Positions 9,132-19,240 of a stretch of DNA of 64,000 bases are shown in pieces. The stretch is from the NCBI GenBank assembly GCA_902525565.1, contig CABZHY010000001.1:186001-250000 (forward strand), given 5' to 3'. The DNA is from an uncultured Pelagibacteraceae bacterium (GTDB lineage Bacteria > Pseudomonadota > Alphaproteobacteria > Pelagibacterales > Pelagibacteraceae). How positions within the stretch are numbered: position 1 is the first letter of the stretch; each line of letters begins with the position of its first letter. The notes under the pieces are model-generated. The model ran no database searches. It saw nothing but the letters and a program-made list of their open reading frames with translations, and was not told the origin of the DNA. The translations under genes were made by a program, and so were the position numbers.

Positions 9132-10256
9132 TTAACAACCTTTGAAAGATGCAGACATATTTCTAATTAAATTGAAATATAAGTCTTTTCCTGGATCTAA
9201 AGTCGCTCCTAATGGATCAACTACACCGGTTTTAATATTCATGTCTTTCGCAACCGCTTTAATGATATCAGGGTTAAATTGAGGTTCAGAAAATACACAA
9301 GCAACTTTATCGTGTTCAATTATCTCTCTGATTTCTGCTAGTTGTTCTGCTCCAGGCATTACATCTGTATTAACAGTAAAAGCACCTAATATATTTACAT
9401 TAAATCTTTTCTCAAAATACTGATAAGCATCATGGAATACAATTGAAGCAACACTGCTACTTAAATCAGTCATTACATCAATTGTAAGTTTATCGATTTC
9501 TTGTAAAGCTTTAGCTAAATTACTTTTGTATTTAGCTTCATTTTTTGGATCATTTTCAATTAAATGTTCTGCCATTTCATTTAACATAGCTTTTGCATTA
9601 ATTGGGTCCAACCAAATGTGTGGATCAAATTCACCATGCGCATGTCCATCATGATCGTCATGTCCGTGGTCGTCATGATCATCCTCTTTTTTACCATGAT
9701 CGTCATGATCGTGGTCGTGATCATCTTCCTTTTTACCGTGGTCATCATGGTCATCTTCTTTTTTTCCATGATCGTCATGGTCGTGATCATCTTCCTTTTT
9801 ACCGTGGTCATCATGTCCATGATCGTCGTGATTATCTTCTTTCTTACCATGATCGTCATGCCCGTGATCGTCATGATCATGTTCGTCAAAAATATTTCTC
9901 TCTCGAAATTTTAATACCTGTAATCCTTTAGTTTCCATTAATTCAATTTTTTCTGCTTTCTTAGCAATTGAACTCAATGGTTTTTCTAAAAAACTCTCTA
10001 AATCTTCACCAACCCAGAATATTAGATCTGCATTTTGAAGCATTTTTGCGTGCGAAGGTTTCATTGCAAATCCATGTGGAGAAGCATATCCATCAACTAT
10101 TAAATCAGGTTTAGCAATACCATCCATTAAGTAACTAGCTAATGAATGAATTGGTTTAATAGAAGCAACTACTTTTATTTCGGCATTTGCTGGTGTAAAG
10201 AGTGTTAGAATTGATAATATTGAGAATATAAGTGGTATTTTTTTAATATTTTTCAT
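9132..10256 (-). CDS. znuA: Zinc ABC transporter substrate-binding protein with expanded His-rich loop
   Basis: VVASIKPIHSLASYLMDG, HGFAMKPSHAKMLQNAD, FDPHIWLDPINAK, CVFSEPQF; adjacent to znuCB-zur. Confidence 0.95.
   Translation of the reverse strand: MKNIKKIPLIFSILSILTLFTPANAEIKVVASIKPIHSLASYLMDGIAKPDLIVDGYASPHGFAMKPSHAKMLQNADLIFWVGEDLESFLEKPLSSIAKKAEKIELMETKGLQVLKFRERNIFDEHDHDDHGHDDHGKKEDNHDDHGHDDHGKKEDDHDHDDHGKKEDDHDDHGKKEDDHDHDHDDHGKKEDDHDDHGHDDHDGHAHGEFDPHIWLDPINAKAMLNEMAEHLIENDPKNEAKYKSNLAKALQEIDKLTIDVMTDLSSSVASIVFHDAYQYFEKRFNVNILGAFTVNTDVMPGAEQLAEIREIIEHDKVACVFSEPQFNPDIIKAVAKDMNIKTGVVDPLGATLDPGKDLYFNLIRNMSASFKGC
9634..9885 (-). repeat. In-frame imperfect tandem repeat encoding the ZnuA His/Asp loop
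   Basis: Five GKKED(D/N)H(DH)nDDH units seen in the translation; gatcgtcatg/ttaccgtgg words recur in DNA. Confidence 0.9.
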
Positions 10257-10276
10257 AATAAATAATTTAATTGGTT

Positions 10277-10309
10277 GTTATAATATAACGTTATGTAATA
10301 ATATAACAT
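10277..10309. promoter_or_regulatory. Two adjacent putative Zur operators in the znuA / znuCB-zur divergent promoter
   Basis: GTTATAATATAAC (10277-10289, perfect odd palindrome) and ATGTAATAATATAACAT (10293-10309, near-palindrome); resembles the TGTTATANTATAACA Zur core. Confidence 0.75.
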
Positions 10310-10327
10310 TTATAAGTCAAGTAATAT

Positions 10328-11074
10328 ATGAGCTCAGAAAATAGTACATTAGTAAAATTAAATAACGCTGGTTTTAAGCAAAATGATAAATGGTTAGTGG
10401 AAGGTGTTTCATTAACTGTTGAAAAGGGAAAAATCGTTACCCTTATTGGACCTAATGGCTCTGGAAAAAGTACTACCGCAAAAATTGCATTGGGAATTTA
10501 CAAAAACATAGAAGGAAGTGTTGAGAAATACACAAATAAAGTTGGATATGTTCCTCAAAAAATATCTATTGATTGGACCTTACCTTTAAGAGTTTATGAT
10601 TTTATGCTTCTAACTGAAAATATTAAAGATGAGGCAATTGATGAAGCACTTACATTAACAGGCGTTATCCATCTTAAGAATAAAAATTTAGGAAATTTAT
10701 CAGGTGGTGAATTTCAAAGAGTTTTAATTGCAAGAGCTATTTCAAAAAAACCTGAATTATTAGTTCTTGATGAACCTGTTCAAGGAGTTGATTATACTGG
10801 TGAGATTGCTTTGTATGAATTAATAAAAAGAATTTCTGATACACTAAATTGTGGAATTCTATTAATCTCACATGACTTGCATACAGTCATGACTGCAACT
10901 GATCATGTGGTTTGTTTAAATGGCCACGTATGTTGCTCTGGATCACCAATGGATGTTGCTAAAAACAATGAATATAAATCCTTATTTGGTGAACAAGCAT
11001 CTCAAATTCTTTCTGTATATGAACATAAACATGACCACGTTCATTCTGATGAGGGAGAAATAAAGAAAAATTAA
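10328..11074 (+). CDS. znuC: Zinc ABC transporter ATP-binding protein
   Basis: Walker A GPNGSGKST, LSGGEFQRVLIARA, LLVLDEP; His-rich C terminus. Confidence 0.93.
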   Translation: MSSENSTLVKLNNAGFKQNDKWLVEGVSLTVEKGKIVTLIGPNGSGKSTTAKIALGIYKNIEGSVEKYTNKVGYVPQKISIDWTLPLRVYDFMLLTENIKDEAIDEALTLTGVIHLKNKNLGNLSGGEFQRVLIARAISKKPELLVLDEPVQGVDYTGEIALYELIKRISDTLNCGILLISHDLHTVMTATDHVVCLNGHVCCSGSPMDVAKNNEYKSLFGEQASQILSVYEHKHDHVHSDEGEIKKN

Positions 11075-11075
11075 T

Positions 11076-11879
11076 ATGTTTGATGATTTTTTTATAAGAG
11101 CATTATTTGCAGGAATAGGAATTGCATTTGTAACAGGACCATTAGGTTGTTTTGTAGTATGGAGAAGATTATCTTATTTTGGTGATACATTAGCTCATTC
11201 AGCACTTCTTGGTGTAACAATGGCATATACCTTAGATTTAAATATTGCTATTTCAGTGTTTTTAATTTCTTCAGTAATCGCATTAATCCTTATTCAACTA
11301 CAGAAAAAAACTAATTTACCCGGAGATGCTTTGCTTGGTCTTTTAGCTCATTCTTCATTAGCTGTTGGATTAGTAGTAATAGGTTTTTTAACATTTATTC
11401 GTTTTGATATTATGGGTCTATTATTTGGTGATATATTAGCTGTAACAACTGATGATTTATTAATTATTTGGACTGGTGGTGCGGTAATTTTATTAGTTCT
11501 TAAATTGATTTGGAAACCATTGTTTGCATCTACAGTTAATTATGAATTAGCAGAAGCAGAAGGATTAAACCCTGATAGAGCAAAAGCTATTTTTACAATT
11601 CTTATGGCTGCTGTAATTGCCATATCAATTAAAATGGTAGGGTTATTACTAATTACAGGTATGCTAATTATACCAGCGGCTATGGCTAGAAATATCTCAG
11701 ACAGTCCTCAAAAAATGGTAATATTTTCAATTATTGGTGGATTACTGTCCGTTGTATTAGGTTTATATTCTTCATTAGAATTTAATACACCTTCAGGACC
11801 ATCAATAATAGCTGCCTCGTTAGTATTATTTATACTGTCTTTATTTAAAATAAAACAATCGATTAAATTGAAAAACTGA
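11076..11879 (+). CDS. znuB: Zinc ABC transporter permease
   Basis: GPLGCFVVWRRLSYFGDTLAHSALLG, multi-pass membrane. Confidence 0.93.
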   Translation: MFDDFFIRALFAGIGIAFVTGPLGCFVVWRRLSYFGDTLAHSALLGVTMAYTLDLNIAISVFLISSVIALILIQLQKKTNLPGDALLGLLAHSSLAVGLVVIGFLTFIRFDIMGLLFGDILAVTTDDLLIIWTGGAVILLVLKLIWKPLFASTVNYELAEAEGLNPDRAKAIFTILMAAVIAISIKMVGLLLITGMLIIPAAMARNISDSPQKMVIFSIIGGLLSVVLGLYSSLEFNTPSGPSIIAASLVLFILSLFKIKQSIKLKN

Positions 11880-11903
11880 TAACTAATTGATAAGAATTTA
11901 AAG

Positions 11904-12302
11904 ATGCAAAAAGAACATAATCTTTCCAAAAATCAAAAAATCATTTTTGATCTTATTGATAAATCTGGCGGACCTATGAAAGCTTATTCAATTCTTTTTA
12001 ATGTTCAAAAAAAAGGAATAAAAGCACCTTTGCAAGTTTATAGAGCCTTAGATAAGTTGGTTGAAATTGGAAAAATTCATAAGATTGAAAGCAGAAATGC
12101 TTTTATCGCTTGTCAAAATTCCAGCTGTCAGGTCTCTAAAGCGACAGCTTTTTCAATTTGTGAGAGTTGTGAAAATGTATCTGAAATAAGTAATTCAAAA
12201 CTTTCAAAATATTTATCTAATTTTTCAGACAATTCAGGAATGAAATATAGCAAATATAATTTAGAATTTTTTGGTTTATGTAAAAAATGTAAATCAAAAT
12301 AA
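11904..12302 (+). CDS. zur: Fur-family zinc uptake regulator
   Basis: PLQVYRALDKLVEIGKIHKIES helix-turn-helix; CESC and CKKC zinc ligands; linked to znu genes. Confidence 0.88.
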   Translation: MQKEHNLSKNQKIIFDLIDKSGGPMKAYSILFNVQKKGIKAPLQVYRALDKLVEIGKIHKIESRNAFIACQNSSCQVSKATAFSICESCENVSEISNSKLSKYLSNFSDNSGMKYSKYNLEFFGLCKKCKSK

Positions 12303-13300
12303 TGAGTACAGTTTCATTAACTTTAGAGGAAATATTTGAATTAGCTAAAAAAACTCTTTTAGCAAATGGTTGTGATGATGAAACAGCATCAATTTTATCT
12401 GACTTAATCAGAAACGCTGAAAGAGATGGTTCTGTATCACACGGTTTATTTAGATTGCCAGCTTATGTAACAGGTCTTAAAGGTGGAAAGATAAATGGAA
12501 AAGGGAAACCTGAAGTAAAAAAAATATCTCCATCAGTAATTAAAGTTGAAGGAAATAATTGTTTAGCTCCTGTTGTATTAAATAAAGGATTACCTGAATT
12601 AGCAAAAGCTGCAAAAGAAAATGGTATAGCTGTGTTAGCAATAAATAACTCACATCATATGGCTGCTATGTGGCCTGAAACAGAAAAATTAGCAGAAGAA
12701 GGTTTGGTTGCATTTGCTTGTACATCTTACAAGCCTGCTGTAGCACCTGCTGGTGCAATAAAACCATTATTTGGAACAAACCCAATTTCATTTGCTTGGC
12801 CACGTCCAGGTAAAACACCAGTTGTTTATGATATGGCAACAGCTTCAATGGCAATGGGAGAAGTTCAAGTCGCTAAAAGAGAAGGGCACAAAGTACCGCT
12901 TGGAACTGGATTAACAAAAGATGGAAAAGAAACAACTGATCCAGGTGAAATTGCTGATGGTGGAGTTTTATTACCCTTTGGTGGTTACAAAGGATCTGCC
13001 ATTGCAATGATGGTAGAATTAATGGCAGGTGCATTAGTTGGAGATAATTTTAGTTTTGAAACTGCTGCAAAAGATAACAATGATGGTGGTCCTCCAAGTG
13101 GTGGTGAATTCATACTGGCTATTAACCCTGATAAAACGTCAGGTACTAATTGGCAAAAACATGCTGAAGAATTTTTTGAAAAAATGAAATCAATGGGTGA
13201 AGTAAGATTACCTGGAGAAAGACGTCATAAGAATAGAATGGACACTGGTACAAGAAATATTAACGAAGAATTAGTAAATAAAATTAAATCTTTAAGCTAA
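12302..13300 (+). CDS. Ldh family (malate/L-lactate dehydrogenase-type) oxidoreductase
   Basis: AINNSHHMAAMWP, FGTNPISFAWPRP, GGYKGSAIAMMVELMAGAL. Confidence 0.88.
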   Translation: MSTVSLTLEEIFELAKKTLLANGCDDETASILSDLIRNAERDGSVSHGLFRLPAYVTGLKGGKINGKGKPEVKKISPSVIKVEGNNCLAPVVLNKGLPELAKAAKENGIAVLAINNSHHMAAMWPETEKLAEEGLVAFACTSYKPAVAPAGAIKPLFGTNPISFAWPRPGKTPVVYDMATASMAMGEVQVAKREGHKVPLGTGLTKDGKETTDPGEIADGGVLLPFGGYKGSAIAMMVELMAGALVGDNFSFETAAKDNNDGGPPSGGEFILAINPDKTSGTNWQKHAEEFFEKMKSMGEVRLPGERRHKNRMDTGTRNINEELVNKIKSLS

Positions 13301-14068
13301 ATTAATCTCTATTGGTGTGTGATCAGAAGGCTTTTCTCTGCCACGTGGATCTTTATTAATATTAATATTTTTAATTTGATCAATTATAGAATTTGAAACT
13401 AAAAAATGATCAATCCTCATACCGTTATTTTTTTGCCATGCACCTCTCATATAATCCCAAAATGTATATCCTTCTTTATCTTCATAAAAATGTCTGTAAA
13501 CATCATTAAAACCAAGATTAATCATTTCTCTAAATTTTTTTCTTATTTCAAGTCTGTATAAAGCATCGTCTTCAAAACTTTTAACATTATAGACATCTTC
13601 AGCTGATGGAATTATATTGAAATCACCAGCTAATATAATATTTGGATTTTTTTTAGATAATGTTTTTAATTGTTTTATTAATTGATTAAGCCAATCTTTT
13701 TTATAATCATATTTTTCAGTATCTACAGGATTACCATTAGGGGTGTAAATATTAATTAATTGTATATTTTTTTTCTTATGCTCAAACTCAGCTGAAATTA
13801 TTCTTGATTGTTTTAATTTATCTTTAATTAAATCTGTTTTTACATTTTTTAATTTATTTTTTGAAATGATCGCTACACCATTATAACTTTTTTGACCAAA
13901 TACATGACTTTCATAGTCCATTGATGAAAAATCATCATATGGAAAATTAACATCTTCAGTTTTGATTTCCTGCATCATTAAAATATCAGGTTTATATTTT
14001 AATAAGTAGCTTTTAATATTTTCAATTCTCGCTCTTACCGAGTTTACATTCCAAGATGAAATGAGCAT
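13292..14068 (-). CDS. xthA: Exodeoxyribonuclease III
   Basis: MLISSWNVNSVRARIENI, QEIKTED, AGDFNIIP, RIDHFLVS, SDHTPIEI; ATG at 14068. Confidence 0.93.
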   Translation of the reverse strand: MLISSWNVNSVRARIENIKSYLLKYKPDILMMQEIKTEDVNFPYDDFSSMDYESHVFGQKSYNGVAIISKNKLKNVKTDLIKDKLKQSRIISAEFEHKKKNIQLINIYTPNGNPVDTEKYDYKKDWLNQLIKQLKTLSKKNPNIILAGDFNIIPSAEDVYNVKSFEDDALYRLEIRKKFREMINLGFNDVYRHFYEDKEGYTFWDYMRGAWQKNNGMRIDHFLVSNSIIDQIKNININKDPRGREKPSDHTPIEINLA

Positions 14069-14385
14069 TAAAGTGAGAAAGAAACTCCACAACCACATGA
14101 AGATTTGGTTTGTGGATTAGATATTTTGAATTGTTCACCTATAAGTTCAGACACATAATCAACCTCAGATCCTTTAAGCAAATCAGCTGAAGTTTTATCA
14201 ATTAAAATATTTTGATAATTTAAATCATCATCTTGTTTTGATTTATCAAATGTAAATTCATATTGAAAACCAGAGCATCCTCCACCCTTAATAGCGATTC
14301 TGAAGAATGATCCTTTATCTTTTTTTGATAACAAATTATCTATTTGTTTTAACGCTTTATCTGTAAATTTAATTTCTTTAATCAT
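14068..14385 (-). CDS. erpA: Iron-sulfur cluster insertion protein (HesB/IscA/ErpA)
   Basis: IKGGGCSGFQYEFTF ... CGCGVSF conserved cysteines. Confidence 0.88.
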   Translation of the reverse strand: MIKEIKFTDKALKQIDNLLSKKDKGSFFRIAIKGGGCSGFQYEFTFDKSKQDDDLNYQNILIDKTSADLLKGSEVDYVSELIGEQFKISNPQTKSSCGCGVSFSL

Positions 14386-14435
14386 AACTGAACACTGATA
14401 TTACTAATATAATACTTAATTATTTAAATTAAAGG

Positions 14436-15554
14436 ATGAAAAAAGACACTTTGTTAGGCGTATTTAAAAGTAAAGGCAGACTTAATAAAGAAGCTAATTC
14501 AAAATACAGATCTCCTTTTCAACGAGATAGAGATCGGATAATTCACAGCGCATCATTTAGAAGATTAAAGCATAAAACCCAAGTATTTGTTAACACAGAC
14601 GGGGATCATTTTAGAACAAGGATTACTCATTCAATTGAAGTTGCTCAAATAGCAAGATCAATTGCAAAATATCTAAAATTAAATGAAGATTTAGCTGAAA
14701 CCTTAAGTCTTGCTCATGATTTAGGTCATACTCCATTTGGCCATGCAGGAGAAGATGCTTTAAATGAATGTATGGAAAACTATGGAGGTTTTGATCATAA
14801 TCTTCAGACACTAAGAATCGTAATGTTTTTAGAAAACAAATATTTCAAATTTGCTGGACTAAATTTAACTTTTGAAACTTTAGAAGGACTCTTAAAACAC
14901 AACGGACCAGTAGATGATCTAAGCATGATAAATAAATTAATTGGTTTAAAAGTTTTCAAAAATAAGATTAAATTTAATACGTATCCTTCAATAGAAGCTC
15001 AAATATCAGCTATATCAGATGATATTGCATATAATAATCATGATATTCAGGATGGAATTAAAGCAAACCTATTTAAACTTGAGGAATTAGTTGAATTAGA
15101 TTTTTTTAAAGACATTTATCAAAAATATAAAAACAAAATTAATAAAAAAAATTATAAAATTGCTATTTACCAAATCATCAGAGACTCGATTGATATTATG
15201 ATTAGAGATTTATTAATTAATACTGAAAAAAATATTAAAAAATTTAAAATTAAGTCATTAAAAGATGTATCAAAATCAAATCAATTAATAGTCTCCTTTT
15301 CAAATAAAATAGAAAATTCAGAACAAGAAATCAGATCCTTTTTAAGATATAGAATGTATGACAATAAATCGGTGCTAAATAAGAATCAAAGAGGTAAAAT
15401 GATAATTAAGAAATTATTTAAAATAATTAAATCAAATCCTAGAAAATTTCTTACTAAAGAGCAATTGACTAAAGACAAATATAGAGCTATTTCAGATTTT
15501 ATATCTGGTATGACAGACAGATACGCGATTAACCTTTATAACGATAATAAATGA
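14436..15554 (+). CDS. dgt: Deoxyguanosinetriphosphate triphosphohydrolase-like (HD domain)
   Basis: SASFRRLKHKTQVF, RTRITHSIEVAQIAR, SLAHDLGHTPFGHAGE. Confidence 0.92.
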   Translation: MKKDTLLGVFKSKGRLNKEANSKYRSPFQRDRDRIIHSASFRRLKHKTQVFVNTDGDHFRTRITHSIEVAQIARSIAKYLKLNEDLAETLSLAHDLGHTPFGHAGEDALNECMENYGGFDHNLQTLRIVMFLENKYFKFAGLNLTFETLEGLLKHNGPVDDLSMINKLIGLKVFKNKIKFNTYPSIEAQISAISDDIAYNNHDIQDGIKANLFKLEELVELDFFKDIYQKYKNKINKKNYKIAIYQIIRDSIDIMIRDLLINTEKNIKKFKIKSLKDVSKSNQLIVSFSNKIENSEQEIRSFLRYRMYDNKSVLNKNQRGKMIIKKLFKIIKSNPRKFLTKEQLTKDKYRAISDFISGMTDRYAINLYNDNK

Positions 15555-17284
15555 ATATTTTTGAATTATATTTAGATAAAATTAAATCAATTATTGTTGA
15601 ACTGAGTAAAAAAAATCAACTTATCGTTCCAGAGAGTTTCAATGGTGTTAATGCAGAAATACCGCCTCCAAAATTTGATTGTGATATTTCAACTAATGTT
15701 GCAATGGTTTTATCCAAACTAAATAAAACCTCACCAATAGAATTGGCAGAAAAACTTGCACCTGAAATCAAAAATAGCGATGATCAAATAGACAATATAT
15801 CCATTGCTAAACCAGGTTTCATAAATATTAAATTTAAGCCATCTTTTTGGTCAAACTTTATTAAAGAAATTACTGATAACGCTGAAAAATTTGGAATTAA
15901 TGAGAAAGAGAAAAAAAATAATTACTTAGTTGAATTCGTATCAGCCAACCCAACAGGACCTTTGCATGTTGGTCACTGTAGAGGAGCTATTTTAGGTGAT
16001 GTCATATCTAATGTATTAATATTTAATAAGCATAAAGTTACAAAAGAGTATTATGTAAATGATTATGGTAATCAAATTATAAATTTTACAAAATCTGTAT
16101 ATTTTAGAATTAGAGAAGTTAAGTTTAACAAAACTTTTCCACTAGATAATCCTGATTTGTATCCAGGAGATTATTTAATCGATTTTGCGAAAAATATAGT
16201 TTCAGATAATTCAGATCTTAATTTTGATAATTATGATGAAATAAGCGATAAGTTAACAGCTTTATCTATAGAACAGGCGCTGCTTTTAATTAAAAAGAAC
16301 CTTAAGAGTTTAGGAATTAACCATGATAATTTTGTTAGTGAAAAAAGCATTGTTTTAAACAAAGAAGTAGAAAGTGTAATAAAATTTTTAGAAAAAAGTA
16401 AATTTGTTTATAAAGGAAAAATTAAAGCTCCAGCTGGAGAAGACGATAAAAACTGGGTAGAAAGAGAACAGTTACTTTTTAAATCTACTGATTTTGGTGA
16501 TGATAAAGATAGAGCATTACAAAAATCAGATGGAGCATGGACTTATTTTGCAAGCGATGTTGCTTATCATAAAAACAAAGTTGATCGTAAATTTGATTAT
16601 TTAATAAATATCCTTGGAGCAGATCATGCTGGTTATATCAAAAGAATTTCATCCTCAGTTGAAGCTTTATCAGGGAAAAAAGATAAATTGATTTGTAAAA
16701 TTAGTCAGCTTGTAAAATTAATTAAAGATAACAAACCATTTAAGATGTCTAAAAGAAAAGGTGACTACATTACGGTTGATGATTTAATTGAAGAAGTTGG
16801 AAAAGATGCAACTAGGTTTATCATGCTCAACAGAAGTAGTGATGTAGAATTAGATTTTGATTTTGATGCTGTAAAAGAAAAATCAAAAGATAATCCGTTA
16901 TATTATGTTCAATATTGTTATGCTAGAATTTCATCTGTTTTTAGACATATTGGTAAAGATTTAAATTCAAATATTAAATTAGATGATTTTAGTTTTGAAT
17001 ATTCAAATGACGAGATCAAAATTTTAAAAAAGATTTCAGAATGGCCTAAATGTATCGATGCAGCTAGTTCAAAATTAGAACCGCATAGAATACCTGTTTA
17101 TTTATATGATCTTGCTTCAGAATTTCATTCTTATTGGAATCTTGGCAAACAAAACCCAGAAAAAAGATTTATTAATGATCAAAAAACAGTTTCGCCATAT
17201 AAATTAATTTTTTTAAAAGCAATATCTAACGTTATAAAATCAGGAATGGATATAGTTGGTGTAGATACACCAGATAAAATGTAA
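15551..17284 (+). CDS. argS: Arginyl-tRNA synthetase
   Basis: VEFVSANPTGPLHVGHCRGAILGD, KMSKRKGDYITV. Confidence 0.96.
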   Translation: MNIFELYLDKIKSIIVELSKKNQLIVPESFNGVNAEIPPPKFDCDISTNVAMVLSKLNKTSPIELAEKLAPEIKNSDDQIDNISIAKPGFINIKFKPSFWSNFIKEITDNAEKFGINEKEKKNNYLVEFVSANPTGPLHVGHCRGAILGDVISNVLIFNKHKVTKEYYVNDYGNQIINFTKSVYFRIREVKFNKTFPLDNPDLYPGDYLIDFAKNIVSDNSDLNFDNYDEISDKLTALSIEQALLLIKKNLKSLGINHDNFVSEKSIVLNKEVESVIKFLEKSKFVYKGKIKAPAGEDDKNWVEREQLLFKSTDFGDDKDRALQKSDGAWTYFASDVAYHKNKVDRKFDYLINILGADHAGYIKRISSSVEALSGKKDKLICKISQLVKLIKDNKPFKMSKRKGDYITVDDLIEEVGKDATRFIMLNRSSDVELDFDFDAVKEKSKDNPLYYVQYCYARISSVFRHIGKDLNSNIKLDDFSFEYSNDEIKILKKISEWPKCIDAASSKLEPHRIPVYLYDLASEFHSYWNLGKQNPEKRFINDQKTVSPYKLIFLKAISNVIKSGMDIVGVDTPDKM

Positions 17285-17544
17285 TGCTAAAAGAAATTAA
17301 GTATTTAATATTTATTCTTGTAATTGCTTTATTTATTTTTTTGACTGGTAGATATTATTTTTCAGACGAAAATAAGAAAAAATCATACAGATCTTATAAA
17401 AACAATGATGAAAAAATTAAATTATATTCAAAAAATTTACCAGTTTTGGAAAACGATACACAAAATGTAATAGAATACGTAAAGCAAACAAATAAAAAAA
17501 AGAAAAAAAAGTTTAATTTTTGGAAACTTTTAGAAAATGATTAA
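17284..17544 (+). CDS. Hypothetical protein, single N-terminal TM
   Basis: 86 aa ORF in TAATG overlap with argS; position between argS and nagZ. Confidence 0.6.
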   Translation: MLKEIKYLIFILVIALFIFLTGRYYFSDENKKKSYRSYKNNDEKIKLYSKNLPVLENDTQNVIEYVKQTNKKKKKKFNFWKLLEND

Positions 17545-18487
17545 GAATAGAAGAGCCTTTATTGTTGGTATAAAATCATCGACATTATCAAACAAAGAAA
17601 TAACCTTTTTAAAGAAATATAAACCATGGGGTGTTATTTTATTTTCAAGAAACATAAGTTCAATTGAACAAACTAAAAAATTAACTGATAGAATAAAAAA
17701 GATATTTAAAGACAAAAAATACCCAATATTAATTGATCAAGAAGGTGGAAGAGTAAATCGATTAAGTAAAATTATCTCATTCGATAATTTGACTTCTGAA
17801 TATTTTGGTAATTTATTTATAAGAGATAAGAAAAAATTTAATATTATTTATAAATTATTTATTGATAAGACTTCGTATTTACTTAAATCAATCGGTGTTA
17901 ATATAAATACCGTTCCCGTTTTAGACCTTCGGATTAAAGGTTCTAGCAACATTATTGGTGACAGGTCTTTTTCAAAAAATAAAAAAAATATTTCTAAAAT
18001 TGGAGATATTTGTATTGATTATTTTCATGGAAATTCTATTGGAACTGTAATGAAACACATACCAGGGCATGGATTAGCTAAGGTAGATAGTCATAAATTT
18101 ACTCCTGTAGTTACCAAAAACTTAAATTATTTGAATAAATATGATTTTTTCCCGTTCAAGAAAAAACAAAGCTATTTTGCTATGACAGCGCATGTAATAT
18201 ATCGAAGTATTGATAGATTAAATACAGCTACACACTCCAAAAAAATTATAAATTTAATTAGAAAAAAAATTGGTTTTAAAAACATTTTAATTTCAGATGA
18301 TTTATCAATGAAAAGTTTAAAAGATGATTTAGAAACTAATACGATTAAAACGTTTAGTGCAGGTTGTAATCTTGCTCTTCATTGCAATGGTAAATTGTCT
18401 GAAATGAGGGTAGTTGGTGATAATTCACCAATGGTAAGTAATTTTATTATAAAAAAAACATCGTTATTTTATAAAATTTTAAGTTAA
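17537..18487 (+). CDS. nagZ: Beta-N-acetylhexosaminidase (GH3)
   Basis: LIDQEGGRVNRL, MKHIPGHGLAKVDSH, ILISDDLSMKSL. Confidence 0.92.
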   Translation: MIKNRRAFIVGIKSSTLSNKEITFLKKYKPWGVILFSRNISSIEQTKKLTDRIKKIFKDKKYPILIDQEGGRVNRLSKIISFDNLTSEYFGNLFIRDKKKFNIIYKLFIDKTSYLLKSIGVNINTVPVLDLRIKGSSNIIGDRSFSKNKKNISKIGDICIDYFHGNSIGTVMKHIPGHGLAKVDSHKFTPVVTKNLNYLNKYDFFPFKKKQSYFAMTAHVIYRSIDRLNTATHSKKIINLIRKKIGFKNILISDDLSMKSLKDDLETNTIKTFSAGCNLALHCNGKLSEMRVVGDNSPMVSNFIIKKTSLFYKILS

Positions 18488-18496
18488 TATCTGAGC

Positions 18497-19240
18497 ATGA
18501 CTATTTCTGATTCTGCATTATTTAATGTTGATATAAATAACTACAATGGTCCTCTAGATGTACTTTTAGATTTAGCAAAAGCTCAAAAAGTAGATCTTGA
18601 AGAGATATCAATTACAAAATTAGCAGATCAATTTCACGATTATATTACGAAAGAAAAAGATTTAAATTTAGAAATTGCTTCTGAATATTTATTGATGGCA
18701 ACTTGGTTAGCATATTTGAAATCTAAATTATTGCTTCCGGGAACTCCAGAAGAAGAATTTAAAGTTCAAGAAGTTGCTGAAAAATTAAAATTACAACTAA
18801 AAAAATTAGAACTAATAAGATTACTTTCTGAACAAATGCTTAAAAGAAAAAGACTAGGAAGAGAAATACGATCAAGAGGGATGAAAGGAAATATAAGATC
18901 TATTTATAGCACAGAATATAATTTAAGTTTATTTGAGCTTCTCAAGTCATATTCAACAATTATTATGACTAAAGATTTTCAAAAAATGAATATTCCCAAA
19001 TTACCAGTATTTACTGCTGAAGATGGAATTAAAACAATAAGAGAGTTTTTTGGTAAATTAATCGATTGGAAAAAATTAGATGATTTAATTCCTAAAAATT
19101 TTAAAAACGGCTCAAAATATAAACGTACTGGTAAAGCAGGAATATTTGCAGGTTCCTTAGAGTTAGTTAAAGAAGGAAACCTGACTATGAAACAAGATAA
19201 ATTATTTGACGACATTTATGTGAAGGAAAATAATGATTAA
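18497..19240 (+). CDS. scpA: Segregation and condensation protein A
   Basis: YNGPLDVLLDLAKAQKVDLEEISI, YLLMATWLAYLKSKLLLP. Confidence 0.93.
   Translation: MTISDSALFNVDINNYNGPLDVLLDLAKAQKVDLEEISITKLADQFHDYITKEKDLNLEIASEYLLMATWLAYLKSKLLLPGTPEEEFKVQEVAEKLKLQLKKLELIRLLSEQMLKRKRLGREIRSRGMKGNIRSIYSTEYNLSLFELLKSYSTIIMTKDFQKMNIPKLPVFTAEDGIKTIREFFGKLIDWKKLDDLIPKNFKNGSKYKRTGKAGIFAGSLELVKEGNLTMKQDKLFDDIYVKENND

Noticed and set aside
9581-9931. Three ORFs of about 100 aa on both strands over the znuA repeat
   Set aside because: They are low-complexity shadow frames of the His/Asp repeat; the znuA frame explains the region.
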